Shown: piece after piece, positions 11,548 to 20,931 of the stretch
How the letters are laid out: the number at the start of each line of letters is the position of its first letter
Numbering within the stretch: position 1 is the stretch's first letter
Source of the DNA: Strigamia acuminata
Lineage: Eukaryota; Arthropoda; Chilopoda; Geophilomorpha; Linotaeniidae
Direction: 5' to 3'
NCBI GenBank assembly: GCA_949358305.1
Contig: OX442314.1
Span: forward strand, 49,546,581-49,610,580
DNA: 64,000 nt
Made by a program: the position numbers and the translations under genes
Notes under the pieces: model-generated
What the model was told of the DNA's origin: nothing
The model's input: only the letters and a program-made list of their open reading frames with translations
The model's database searches: none

Positions 11548-11604
11548 ACTTGTGAAATTAATTTATTGTCTAAAATTGAATTATTATAGGTCTAAAATTG
11601 GATT

Positions 11605-11700
11605 TATACAGGGTGTCCCGCCGAACCACCTGCAAAGTTGTAGAGCACCTTTTAATTAGTCTAGAACTGTTCTTAAAAAAATTATCTCTTACTGAAAAGT
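11605..11700 (+). repeat. Dispersed repeat end starting ACAGGGTGTCCC
   Basis: The words ACAGGGTGTCCC and AAAGTTGTAGAGCACC recur at 43884-44105 as ACAGGGTGTTTC ... AAAGTTGTAGAGCACC. This combination is familiar from interspersed repeats of arthropod genomes. Element boundaries were not found. Confidence 0.4.
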
Positions 11701-11934
11701 TTGTGACGGTTACACTGTCATACACTTTGCTAGTATAGGACGATTATTTCACCAATAGATGGCGCTGATGCGTTTTAGCGGTAATTTCAAATTTCGACAA
11801 TTTTTGCGTGAATAAAATATAAATTATTATTTATATTTTATTCCATTACGACTTTAGACACTTTTAAATACTTTTGGATGTTTAAATACTAGTTGATTTA
11901 TTTGTCACATAATTCTATTGAATTATGTGCAAAC

Positions 11935-13075
11935 TTTACACCTGGTGAAGCCACCCTTCATCACCCACTGTGAGTTGGACTCCTTTTGGATTATAGTCAA
12001 AAGGACTTAATCCAAAATGTGTCTTGCATATCCAGTTTCTGTAGTGGACCTAGTAGAAGACTGTGTCCTGAGTATCCACTTCCTATGATCTAGGATTGGA
12101 TGAATTAGACTGCCTAGTGATCCCATTGGATCACTGAACAGCTATTCTCCTCACCGAGTATATATCCCCTTGCCAAACGGATATAGCTCGCTCTTGTTCT
12201 TGTTTTGTTTAATACTGATATTTACTTGAGCACATATTATACTTCTCTGCGTTCGGACAATCCGTTGTAGAAATACTTTGTATTTAGTGTAAGTATCTAG
12301 AGTGGGTAGAAGACTCACAGACACACTGCCCGCCTCTTCATGCCAACATTCCGTTGTAGAAATGTAGTAACTAGAGTGGAGAGATTCACAGACACATTTA
12401 AGTGTAGTATCTAGAGTGGGGTACAACCCACAGACGCACTCCCTCCAGCTTCATGCCAACATTCCGTTGTAGAATGCAGAATCTAGAGTGGAGTAAAATT
12501 CACAGACGCATTGGTAATGTAGAATCTAGAGTGGAGTATTTATATTTCACAGACGCATTATCAGAGTAATCGACGCGGAGTAATTTCCCGGTTACTCTCC
12601 CGCCAGCCAGAACCGAGTGGAGTAATTTCCCGGCAATGGATAACCTTTCCTGCGAGATATTTCGATTCAATTCGTTGTTGGTTTGATGGAACATTTGAGC
12701 AAGGCTTAAATGTTGATTGCACTCGGGGCAAAAATAGCTAGGCGCTATTTTAATTATTTCTTTATTTTTATAGTTATTTATCCAGCTTCGCGAACACAAT
12801 ATCATGTTTAAATTCAATGGAATTTACATGAATATTTATTCCGATTGTTTCATCATTCTTATGATCGCGCTGTGTAATTATTAACAATATAATAATTACA
12901 CGTGTGATGATTGTGCCAAAGTCAACCGCACCTCTCGGATATAACCCACCCAAGCCTAACCATTACACACCATTTTAGAACCAATCCAGGACCATTTGGA
13001 AGCCCGAACCATACTCAGACGACATCTTTTACGTCACCGTAATAAGAAAGTTACACATTCTTATTACAAGACTGA
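11935..13075. repeat. Hairpin-rich repeat with a degenerate ~40-bp tandem array
   Basis: From about 12288 to 12570 the motif TCTAGAGTGG ... CACAGACGCA repeats about six times, each copy able to form a small hairpin (for example GTGGG-GTACAA-CCCAC). Around it are longer perfect hairpins: GTGATCC-CATT-GGATCAC near 12118, an 11-bp stem starting GTGTAATTATT near 12871, and a 10-bp stem GTAATAAGAA near 13040. An AATAAA lies near 13181. It is probably part of an LTR-type element, because copia coding remains follow at 13499. No boundaries could be fixed. Confidence 0.45.
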
Positions 13076-13317
13076 AAACCGCAAGTGATATTATTTCAGG
13101 GCTTTTGCCAACCCATTGTATATTTAACATGAAGTTATTTAGCCAGTTGTAGGCATAGGTTTTATATAAGTCTTCCATTCGTAATAAATTGTTATATGAT
13201 TTGAGAAATCACAAGCCTCCGTACTTTTACACTTTCACACGAGTTCTCGCTCTAATTGTTAAGCAATTTGTATCTCGCCAAGTCACAAGTTTTGAGAAAA
13301 AAAGGTTTGAAATGTTG

Positions 13318-13489
13318 GTCTACTCAGCTTTGTAACTTAAAACTATTGAGGCAACCTAGCTAATCCTCAATTAGGACACTTTATTGGGTCATACTTATAA
13401 GTAGAAGAGAGGAAACACAAAAGAAAGGAAATAATTTATTTTGGAAATACATTCCAACATGATAGTTTTCGGTTACAAAGCTGAGTAGA
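13318..13489. mobile_element. MITE-like element with ~28-bp terminal inverted repeats
   Basis: TCTACTCAGCTTTGTAAC at 13318-13335 is matched exactly by its reverse complement at 13472-13489. With two mismatches the inverted repeat extends inward through AAAACTAT. The total length is 172 bp with no ORF. No clear target duplication was seen, so a foldback remnant is also possible. Confidence 0.45.
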
Positions 13490-13498
13490 AGTAGTCAA

Positions 13499-13711
13499 TT
13501 ATTGGAATTGACTTAAGATGTTAACCACATATGACATGTCCGGGCTTGTCCTCGAAGCTATAAATGCCAGACATCCCAATAAATTTCGTTGAGGCTTGTT
13601 TTCCATTAATTCGCATGGTGGCGTCAACTGGCGCGGAACTGCAAGCCTACTAGAAGGAGAAGTGAAATAGTTTGGTGTCAAAGAACCTGTTTTGAGTCCA
13701 ACACTTTTCAT
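13499..13711 (-). pseudogene. Ty1/Copia pol remnant (end of RT / start of RNase H)
   Basis: A 70-residue frame carries NLLGCLAFIASRTSPDMSYV, which matches the copia block of the type GxLLYLAxxTRPDI-xxxVxxLSxF. It is short, lacks flanking domains and has no partner ORF, so it is a dead fragment. The element would read on the minus strand, which places its 3' LTR to the left, in the hairpin-rich region. Confidence 0.6.
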
Positions 13712-14102
13712 TGTTCTACAGTTTTTATTTTATTTGAAATATCTTTAAAAATTTGGTTGCTTTTTGTTAAATTCTTGTTGACTTTTAGTGAATAATTTGC
13801 TAACTTTTAGCGAATTTTGTCGATTTCAGTGTATTTGTACCGATTTTAGTCAATTCTGCCGATTAAAGAAAGGGAATTAGGCATAAATAGGGATAAAATA
13901 GAAGAAGAATTTATTAAATTTTACACGAATAAATTTAAAATTAATTTTGCAAAAAAAATAAAAATAAAAATGCAGGAAAAATTCTAAAAGTCCTCAATGA
14001 AGATGGACTACCCACTGAATTTTACAAAACTTTTGCCCGCAAAATTGCCCCCACACTAGTAAAATCTGGAATGCCGATTCAAGCTTAACATATGAAATTT
14101 AG
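13712..14102. other. AT-rich intergenic
   Basis: No gene was seen. A degenerate TTTTAGTGAATTTTGTCGA-like repetition occurs around 13780-13860. Confidence 0.5.
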
Positions 14103-14843
14103 TTACCGTAAGTAAAACCCGGATCGCAGCACCTGTTCCTTAATCGACTTATACTCGGGTTCCTTCTCCAAATAGTACTCGCACGAAATTCCACACGATT
14201 TTTTCTCTTTTCTCGCTTTTTTCACCTTTTTCACCTTTTCAACGACGATTTTTTCCACTTTTTTATCAAATTTAGGCCTTTTCTCTCTTCCCAATTCCTC
14301 GTCGTCGCTCGATTCCATACATGGGAACTTCATTAGACCTTTCTGCATCTGCGCAGACGCAAGAATATCCAACTCGGGTTCCTTCTCGCAAGAAATTGCA
14401 GACGATTCTTTCTCTTTTCTCGCCTTAATCGCCCTTTTCGTTCTTTTCGCCTTAATCGTTCTTTTCGGAACGATAGTTTCAATTTTGTCATCTTCTTTCA
14501 GCCTTTTCTCTCTTTCTAATTCCTCGTCGTCGCTCGATCCAAACCAATCGAGCATGCACTGGTCTTTCTGTAGCTGCGCAGACGCACGAACATCAACGAA
14601 AACGTTCTTATTCTCCAATTTCACGATCTTTTCCTTCGGTTGTGGGTTTCGTTTTCGTTTTCTTACCGTCGGAGCGAATTTGTCTCGGGGTCGTTTGACG
14701 TCTTCGACGAGCACTTTATCGTTGTCGAAGTCGACGATCAGTTGTACGCCTGTACCGTCATCGTTTTCATATTTATCGATTATATCTCCAAATGTATCGC
14801 TAATTTGTCTAGAACAGTCGGAAGATTCAGATTCAGAATCCAT
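14103..14843 (-). CDS. Single-exon gene, 246-residue charged protein with internal duplication
   Basis: ATG at 14843, stop at 14103, no intron needed. The protein is Lys/Glu-rich and likely nuclear, with RKRKRNPQPKEK as a strong nuclear-localisation-type patch. The C-terminal half is an imperfect tandem duplication: ASAQLQK ... SSDDEELEREKR ... ISCEKEPE (about residues 88-160) is repeated as ASAQMQK ... SSDDEELGREKR ... ISCE ... EKEPE. The SSDDEE blocks look like casein-kinase-2 sites. Upstream lie a TATA-like GTATTTAAACC, a CCAAT box and an ACGTC-N5-AACGT dyad, an arrangement shared with the gene ending at 17036 and the one at 62002. The short string ISDTFG resembles INDTFG of the gene at 16527. 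The family is not recognised. Confidence 0.6.
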   Translation of the reverse strand: MDSESESSDCSRQISDTFGDIIDKYENDDGTGVQLIVDFDNDKVLVEDVKRPRDKFAPTVRKRKRNPQPKEKIVKLENKNVFVDVRASAQLQKDQCMLDWFGSSDDEELEREKRLKEDDKIETIVPKRTIKAKRTKRAIKARKEKESSAISCEKEPELDILASAQMQKGLMKFPCMESSDDEELGREKRPKFDKKVEKIVVEKVKKVKKARKEKKSCGISCEYYLEKEPEYKSIKEQVLRSGFYLR

Positions 14844-14931
14844 TTTTTACAAATAAATGTAAGTGAATTTTGTTTGCGGCACGAACTGCAGTGTTGAATC
14901 GTTGCAAGTGGTTTATTACAAATGAATCAAA

Positions 14932-14999
14932 GGTTTAAATACTACAAGGATTTTACACTGAGCCATGATTGGCCGACACATAAAACGTCTAATCAACGT
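14932..14999 (-). promoter_or_regulatory. Promoter module: dyad, CCAAT, TATA-like box
   Basis: Read toward the gene (minus): an exact ACGTT-N5-GACGT at 14999-14985, GGCCAAT at 14974-14968, and GTATTTAAACC at 14942-14932. The gene ATG is at 14843. A further 9-bp inverted repeat, AACGTCGTA/TACGACGTT, lies just upstream. Confidence 0.6.
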
Positions 15000-15163
15000 C
15001 GTATCGTCAATACGACGTTGTGGACAAGCGCCCTCTGGCGATGTATTTGCGAACGTAACACATATTCTCCAACAAATTTCGATAGATTTTGATGGCTTTT
15101 GATGGATTTTGTTGAATTTGTCAGTGAATTGTGAATTTTTATTAATTAAAATTGTAAATTGCA

Positions 15164-16132
15164 GGGTTTAGGAATGGTAACAACTATTACATTACCTGTA
15201 CACAACCGGTCATTGGATGGTGTTGGTGTAAGTATAGACGAGGTAAATGTACGAGTAGGAGTCGGCTTTATCTTTTCTGTTGGGGAAAAATTGTTCGTAA
15301 TCATTTTATTAAGTGAATTAAGATGGACGATTTATTTGTTAATGTTTTCGACTTAGATAACGAAGATAAGGTTCTACATTTACTTTGGGACATTCAAAAG
15401 ACTAAATCTCTTCCACACACTTGGAGCACGTTGCTCGACTAGTGAGTGACATTTATTTGCTAATTTAATCGATTTATTTAATTAAAATTTTTTTTTTTTG
15501 TTTTGTTTAGTTATCCTACATTTTCTGATTACGTTAAAACCATTTCGGTGCGTTACGATGCAGCACCAATATTATTTTGGTGAAAATACTTCATTCACAG
15601 AAGAATTTAGTTGCGCTGGTTGCTACAGGTAATAAAATTAAATTCAAAAAAATATTTAATTAATTAACTATTTATATTTCAGAAAAATAAGTGCAACGAG
15701 AATGCAAGGAACAAATCTCCTTTTTGTAGCCATTAAAGAACCGTGCTCGGAGAACATGGCGACGGTTTCGTTTGTACCAGCATTTTGCCTCCAAACCAAA
15801 ATCCCGAAAGGGGTATTGTTCACAGTTTTGAATTAATTTGACTTGTTTTGAATTATTTTTAATTAATTTGACTTGTTTTGAATTATTTTGAACTAATTTG
15901 ACTTGTTTTGAATTATTTTTGACTTGTTTTGAATTATTTTTGATTGTTTTGAAATATATTTTAAATATTTTTTTTTTGATTTTGTTGAAATAAATATATT
16001 CTAATTTATATAGGTTTTGCCAAATTGGTTTTCTAAAGACAGAGTTCATAGCTTCAGTGTAGCAGAATTCGCAGACATATCACGTAACCTTATTTCAAAA
16101 AATTTAAATTTTAAAGATATTATTTATTGCTA
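15164..16132 (+). pseudogene. Rearranged exons of a calcium-channel alpha2-delta (CACNA2D-type) gene
   Basis: Several exon-like blocks match alpha2-delta subunits. 15164-15265 (after an AG) encodes LGMVTTITLPVHN ... GVGVSIDEVNVR, like the end of the Cache-type region (V-TT-LPVFN ... GVxGxDVxLEDI). 15323-15441 encodes MDDLFVNVFDLDNEDKV with a GTGAGT donor. 15511 on begins a further exon. About 15548-15638 encodes CVTMQHQYYF ... CAGCYR, like the Cys-rich C-terminal CITEQTQYFF ... CGNC, and joins to 15682-15809 (QGTNLLFVAIKEPC, like NTNLIFIMVE). 16014-16132 gives a last block ending in TAA. The frames of the middle blocks do not join cleanly and middle exons are absent, so this looks like a shuffled copy, not a working channel subunit. 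A second partial copy is at 49644-50143. Confidence 0.5.
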
Positions 16133-16526
16133 AAATAAAAATAAACAATTAAATATTGTATCAACGAAATTAGAATTTGCAAAATATAAACATGATATTT
16201 TCGTATTCTTTGGTGATTAATAGAGACCGGATAAATGCATAAATGCATGCAATATATTTTTATTCAATATATTAATATATTAATCACTGATTAACCTAAC
16301 AAAAGATAAAAATAGCGATTGAGCACGAAAATTTAAATATATAAAAATAAAGAAAAAGAAAGAAATAAAACTACCATATTTAGTATAGAATACATGTAAG
16401 AATGCAGTCTTACAGTAGCAGTCAACGGAAACTGTTAAATCCGGTGCCGCTGTGTTTGTTCCGACTGCGTGGTTAGGTTTTTTTAAATTATTTTGAATGT
16501 ACTTGAATTTTAACAAAATTTATATT
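16133..16526. other. AT-rich intergenic
   Basis: No gene was seen and no repeat was identified. Confidence 0.5.
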
Positions 16527-17036
16527 TTATCTCAACTGTATGATACTTTTGCCACTCGCTCGAATGGTCTCTACGTGTTTTGGCAATGGGTGAGTGGCTA
16601 CACCTTCCTTGACCATTTCTCTGAATCCTTCTAAAACCGATGGACCTTCAAAAGTAACTTTGCAATGGAATGGCTCACTTTGAGTGGTGAAATTAAAAGG
16701 TTTTTGGATGTCGAATTGAACTTTCTGCAAACGGGGTTGTTGAAACGCTCCAAATGTATCATTTATATATTCATGCACATCAATATCACTTTTATTCTTT
16801 TTCTTATTTCTTTTTGCGTGTTTAAATTCCGTTACCAAACTCAAACTCTGCAGAAGATTTCTATGCAGAGATTTATTCATTTTATAGCCATAATTGTTTC
16901 TCTCGCTGTGCAGTCTCATTAATGACCGTACACAGAGCCCAGTCAGCTGCATTTCTTTGTAGTTTTGATAATTCAAAGCACTTGTAACCGCCTTTAAAAT
17001 AAATTTTTTTTCAAGATTGTTTGAAAATCTCGCCAC
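16527..17036 (-). CDS. Single-exon basic protein of unknown family, start unclear
   Basis: A 169-codon frame is open up to a TAG at 17081, but no in-frame ATG occurs before the Met in YKEMQLTG (about residue 29 of the frame from 17036). So either translation starts there, a short upstream exon is missed, or the 5' end is damaged. The protein is basic (KRNKKKNK), with a C-terminal part (QSEPFHCKVTFEGPSVLEGF) that looks like folded beta/alpha structure. INDTFG resembles ISDTFG in the gene at 14103. The promoter-like region behind it is collinear with that of the 14103 gene and of the gene at 62002. Possible fast-evolving or decaying paralogue set. The family is not recognised. Confidence 0.4.
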   Translation of the reverse strand: MARFSNNLEKKFILKAVTSALNYQNYKEMQLTGLCVRSLMRLHSERNNYGYKMNKSLHRNLLQSLSLVTEFKHAKRNKKKNKSDIDVHEYINDTFGAFQQPRLQKVQFDIQKPFNFTTQSEPFHCKVTFEGPSVLEGFREMVKEGVATHPLPKHVETIRASGKSIIQLR

Positions 17037-17139
17037 AATAAAATTAGTATGAAGATTATGCGCGGCATGATAATTCGTCTAACCTTCGTAAAACGTGTTG
17101 TTCCAGCAAAATCAAAGTGATCTTTATTTCAATTCAACT

Positions 17140-17201
17140 GGTTTAAATACAACAATGGTCAGTTCTCATTGGCTGACCACAACAAAACGTTCGTCGGACG
17201 T
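17140..17201 (-). promoter_or_regulatory. Promoter module: dyad, CCAAT, TATA-like box
   Basis: Toward the gene (minus): ACGTC-N5-AACGT at 17201-17187, then GGTCAGCCAATGAG with CCAAT at 17172-17168, TGACCATT, and GTATTTAAACC at 17150-17140. The order and spacing match the module before the gene at 14103, and the dyad-to-TGACCATT part matches 61823-61870. Confidence 0.6.
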
Positions 17202-17375
17202 ATTGCAATCCGCGCGTTACGTCCACGCGCCTTCTGGGGACGTAACACGAGTGCCTCGAACCCGAAAAACTCCACAAAATCATTTCTCCTTTCTAGTTTT
17301 ACAAAACCAGGAAGAGGTAAACAATCGGAAAAAAGAAATTACGCCTGTGTTTGAGAAACACAGCACTGATTTTTA

Positions 17376-17511
17376 ATGAATTTAAATCAGTTTTTACGAA
17401 TTTTTAACGAATTTAAGTCGGTTTCCAACGAATTTAAGTCGATTTTTAACGAATTTATGTCGATTTTTACCGAACTTAAGTCGATTTTAACAAATTTAAG
17501 TCGATTTTTAT
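17376..17511. repeat. Degenerate ~24-bp tandem repeat
   Basis: GAATTTAAGTCGATTTTTAAC recurs about six times with substitutions. No coding sense. Confidence 0.6.
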
Positions 17512-18329
17512 GCTCTCAAATGTAGGAAATAGACATTTTAGGCAGAAAAATGCTCATTTTATGCACTAAATCGTAGAAAATAAACATTTTAGGCAATAAA
17601 AATGGCCATTTTAGGAAAAAATGACCCCTAACCCCGTTAACTGAAGTCGACATTGACTATCAGATGTCCCAGACAGGTGTCTGGTCGATATTTAACTGTT
17701 CAAATGGTATTGCCGTGCAAAACTTGCAGTAATTGCACATTTTGTGTCTGGCTTCAAACATGCACTGCGTTTTTTTTAACACAACCATCTGTGCGATGGC
17801 TGAAAAGGGTTCATTTTGTTGTCAGCATTTATGTAATTCTTCTACTGTTTCACTGCAGAAATAAATAATTTTATTTTTTCATTCGCAAACAACGTGTAGC
17901 TTAATTTTCTTTTTATAAACGACTAGCTTGTTTGTATTGATGAAGATGGAGAAAATTCAAGTATGAATTCGTATTTGCTGCGAGATTTCATTAGAGATTT
18001 GTTCTGTCCAGAATAGATCCCTGTTTTTCGACTGGAAACCCCGTAGCCACAACTATTTTGACTCGAGACACGAAAACGTTCGCTCGTTGAAGTAACGACG
18101 CGAAGGCGATAATTTAACCCGAATTGTACTTCAAATGCGGTTCTTTCTCACAGCATTTAACCTAAATTTTACAATTTTTGACATTTTTATAGAAATTCAT
18201 ATACAATTTTTTGTTTTTTAGGCTCTGTTTGATATCTGCGTGTTCGAATTTTCTTCCCATGTGACGATGCCGGGTGAACTTCGAATTGTTCGTATTGAAT
18301 CGTAGTGAAATAGAATTAGAAGTATTTTT
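17512..18329. other. AT-rich intergenic
   Basis: No gene could be supported. A GGAAACCCCGTAGCCACA word near 18035 recurs as GGAAACCCCGTAGTCACA near 26166, which suggests another dispersed repeat family. Confidence 0.45.
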
Positions 18330-18451
18330 TGTAAATGATTGCTTTGTTTGTGGGGGTGTAAAATCCAACTCTCTACCTCCACGTGGTCACCCCTGGATAA
18401 ACTGATGATTTGAAATCTGTCAGTGGAACCAGAAGAGAGCTCTGGTCATAT
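18330..18451 (+). repeat. Dispersed ~120-bp repeat, copy 1
   Basis: The block around AAATCCAACTCTCTACCTCC through GAACCAGAAGAGAGCTCTGG recurs at 43760-43885 in the same orientation with few differences. It has no ORF. It could be a SINE or a MITE fragment. Confidence 0.6.
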
Positions 18452-19589
18452 ATTTCCTTTGCTTTTCAAATTTCTTGAATTTGATATTTTTGTATTGTCG
18501 ATGGTCATGACGGAGTTTTCATCTCAGCTCGTTTTTTTACGAATCTTTTTTAATTTCTTGCCATCCAATCTTCTGTTTTCCGAATTCCAATCGGTATGTC
18601 ATCGAGTTGTCATCAGGCAATGATTTATGATCTTTGGTCTTCAATTTTTCCATATTTTTCCGTTTTCGTGTTCGGTGGATATAAGCCTACATTTTCACTT
18701 GGCTTTGATTTTGATTCAGTTGTGCGAGTAGATTGAAGATTTTAAAATTGAAACTATGGATGATTTTACTTATTTTACCGCACCTTTGACAATTTCGGTG
18801 TTTCATTGAGTTTCATTTGGAAATTTCATTCGATTCGGGCACATTTCAGTCGTTTATTTCCAATTTTTCTGTTCTTTTGATGCCTAGTTTTTCTCTACTT
18901 TTGCTGAATAATTATTATTACGCAGCAACTTAATGGCCGTTGATCAAAGCGTGTTATTTCTTTTCTTGCAAAACAGCGGTTGAATTGTGACAACACGTAG
19001 GCACTAAATTTGTAGATAATTTTGGTCTTGTAAGCCTGCATTGCGATGAATGTAGCCTTTGCCAATTGACATTCTGCATTCATTTGTGAATGTTTTAGTG
19101 CAGACATATGGTAAAAGGCACATGTGCCTGAGCAAGTGATAGAATTGATTCATTTTAACTCGTCGTCGTTGACTTTTAGGTTTTGTCATCTTATTATTAG
19201 TTTATAACTTATCTTAACTGTGGTTAGACCCGAACCGCTAATTTTTCATTGGTAAACAGTTGTACAGTCGTGGACAAAAATAACTTCCCTTCAGTTTAGC
19301 TGTTTTAAGTTTATCTAGCAGGTGGCAAAAAATCAATTGAGATTCAATGACACCAATTTTGACACGGTCTCTCGTCTTGCTCTAACAACAGTATTAAAAG
19401 ATAGACCGGGCAAATAATGATAGATAGGGAGAGCGTCAGAGCGTCGAAGAATATTTTCAATATTTTCTTCTACGCTAGTGCAAACCGCGTCTTCAAGTCA
19501 GGAATGCAGAAATAAATGAACAATTGAGACAACATATAGTCTCAAAAATTTCCAATGTTCAGCAGTCCTTGGCTAAAAATGTTAGCGAA
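18452..19589. other. AT-rich intergenic
   Basis: No gene was seen. Only short, unsupported ORFs occur. Confidence 0.45.
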
Positions 19590-19905
19590 TTATGACCGAC
19601 TAACAGGCTTCTTCTTCAACATTGCAAATACAAAATAAGGTGCAATGAACAAAATGGCGGTTGTATAGACAATCATGAGATATTTAAATGAGTCTTTGTC
19701 TGCTGCCACAACTTCTGTCACTTCTATATCTTTTACTACCACTTTGGGTACGGGTCGAAACTGCAGTTTCAAGTTCACTTTGAATTTAGTGTTATTGCAA
19801 AGACCGACTTCCTCCCTAAAAACATCTGGATTTGGGGCACAGTCAAATTTGCTCCAAAGTTTGTGATATATCCAGTCTAAATAAGTGGGGTCCTCGTTGG
19901 GCTTA
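19590..19905 (-). CDS. C-terminal exon of a membrane protein (partial, unknown)
   Basis: A frame of about 100 codons follows an AG acceptor-like TATCTTATAAG and ends with TAA at 19590. The peptide has an acidic/aromatic start (NEDPTYLDWIYHKLWSKFDC), a beta-strand-like part (FKVNLKLQFRPVPKVVV), and one transmembrane segment (YLMIVYTTAILFIAPYFVFA) followed by KKKP near the C-terminus. This is the layout of a type I membrane protein end. Upstream exons were not found, so it may be an isolated exon. The family is not recognised. Confidence 0.4.
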
Positions 19906-20050
19906 TAAGATAAAAAAGTTGGGGTAAATTATGCATCTTATGGTCGTGTTCCGACCGGATTTGTCCTTTGTGGTTTGTCGTTTTGTTTGCTTTTAAAAAT
20001 TATTTTTCTTTTCTTTTTAATTTTAAATTTTAAATAATTAATAAATAAAT

Positions 20051-20150
20051 ATAAAACTGGTTTAAACTGCAATTTTCTGTGCAAAAACAGGTTTAAACTG
20101 CAATTTTCTGTGCAAAAACTGGTTTAAAGTGCAATTTCATGCGCAAAGAG
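20051..20150. repeat. Three copies of a ~36-bp tandem repeat
   Basis: Units contain GGTTTAAACTGCAATTTTCT followed by GTGCAAAAAC. The last copy is diverged. Confidence 0.7.
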
Positions 20151-20269
20151 TTAATTTTTTGAATCGTTCTCTCGTCGACCATGTCACGTCGGGGGTCCGT
20201 CCTTCTTCAATGCTTTCTACATAAAAATATTTTCTTTTTGTAATGAAATTTATTTTTGAACCGTGCGTG

Positions 20270-20545
20270 ACATGTTACCAATAATTCGTCCAGTCCTGCA
20301 TACAGTTTTCTTTTGAATTCTGGTACTTTATCGTCGTGTGTCTTGTGGTAACTGTAGAAGCGATCCATTACTCTATTTCGTCAATCCTGGACGATTCCAT
20401 TTAGCGTTGTAGACTGAATGGCATTTTCTTCTGCCAGAGTTGTCGTGTGTATTTCATCTTCTTCTTCTAACTCTATTTTTAGTTGTGACAGTTGTTTGTT
20501 GATATAATCTTGTAGATGTTGGTCTTCAATATTAACAATTTCACC
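20270..20545 (-). pseudogene. Broken exon-like remnant
   Basis: On the minus strand an AG acceptor (TTTTTACAG) is followed by a Glu-rich frame (QLKIELEEEDEIHTTTLAEE) that stops at a TGA after GIVQD. The same frame then reads on with MDRFYSYHKTHDDKVPEFKR. It looks like a coding sequence with a premature stop. The family is not recognised. Confidence 0.3.
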
Positions 20546-20637
20546 TGTAAAAATATAAAGTATGTATTAATGTATTGTATACATCAACAAGCATCTGATG
20601 AAACCAATCCAAACAATCAATGAGTAGTTTTTGGCTT

Positions 20638-20931
20638 TCAAATTCGATTGCATGACCGTATTTTGACCACATGTTTCTTATTGAGATACAGTTTTAAACA
20701 TATAATCCGGAATGTAGCATTGGATGGCCTTTTTGCGAGTTCAGCTTTCCTTAATAGCTCCAAATCTTGAGGATCCGTCATCTCGATGCATTCTATATTG
20801 TGATTAGGTGATGACGGTTTGGCAGATTTAAAATAATCCTCTATTTTATTCGGCAGCTTATACGAAGAGATGTTTTTGAGAATTATCCGGCTACACCTTT
20901 TCTTTGTGACGGTGACGACCACAACTCCCAT
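20638..20931 (-). CDS. Hypothetical 97-residue ORF
   Basis: ATG at 20931, with a basic product including MTDPQDLELLRKAELAKRPS. It has no homology I can name and no promoter features. It may be an exon or chance. Confidence 0.25.
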   Translation of the reverse strand: MGVVVVTVTKKRCSRIILKNISSYKLPNKIEDYFKSAKPSSPNHNIECIEMTDPQDLELLRKAELAKRPSNATFRIICLKLYLNKKHVVKIRSCNRI

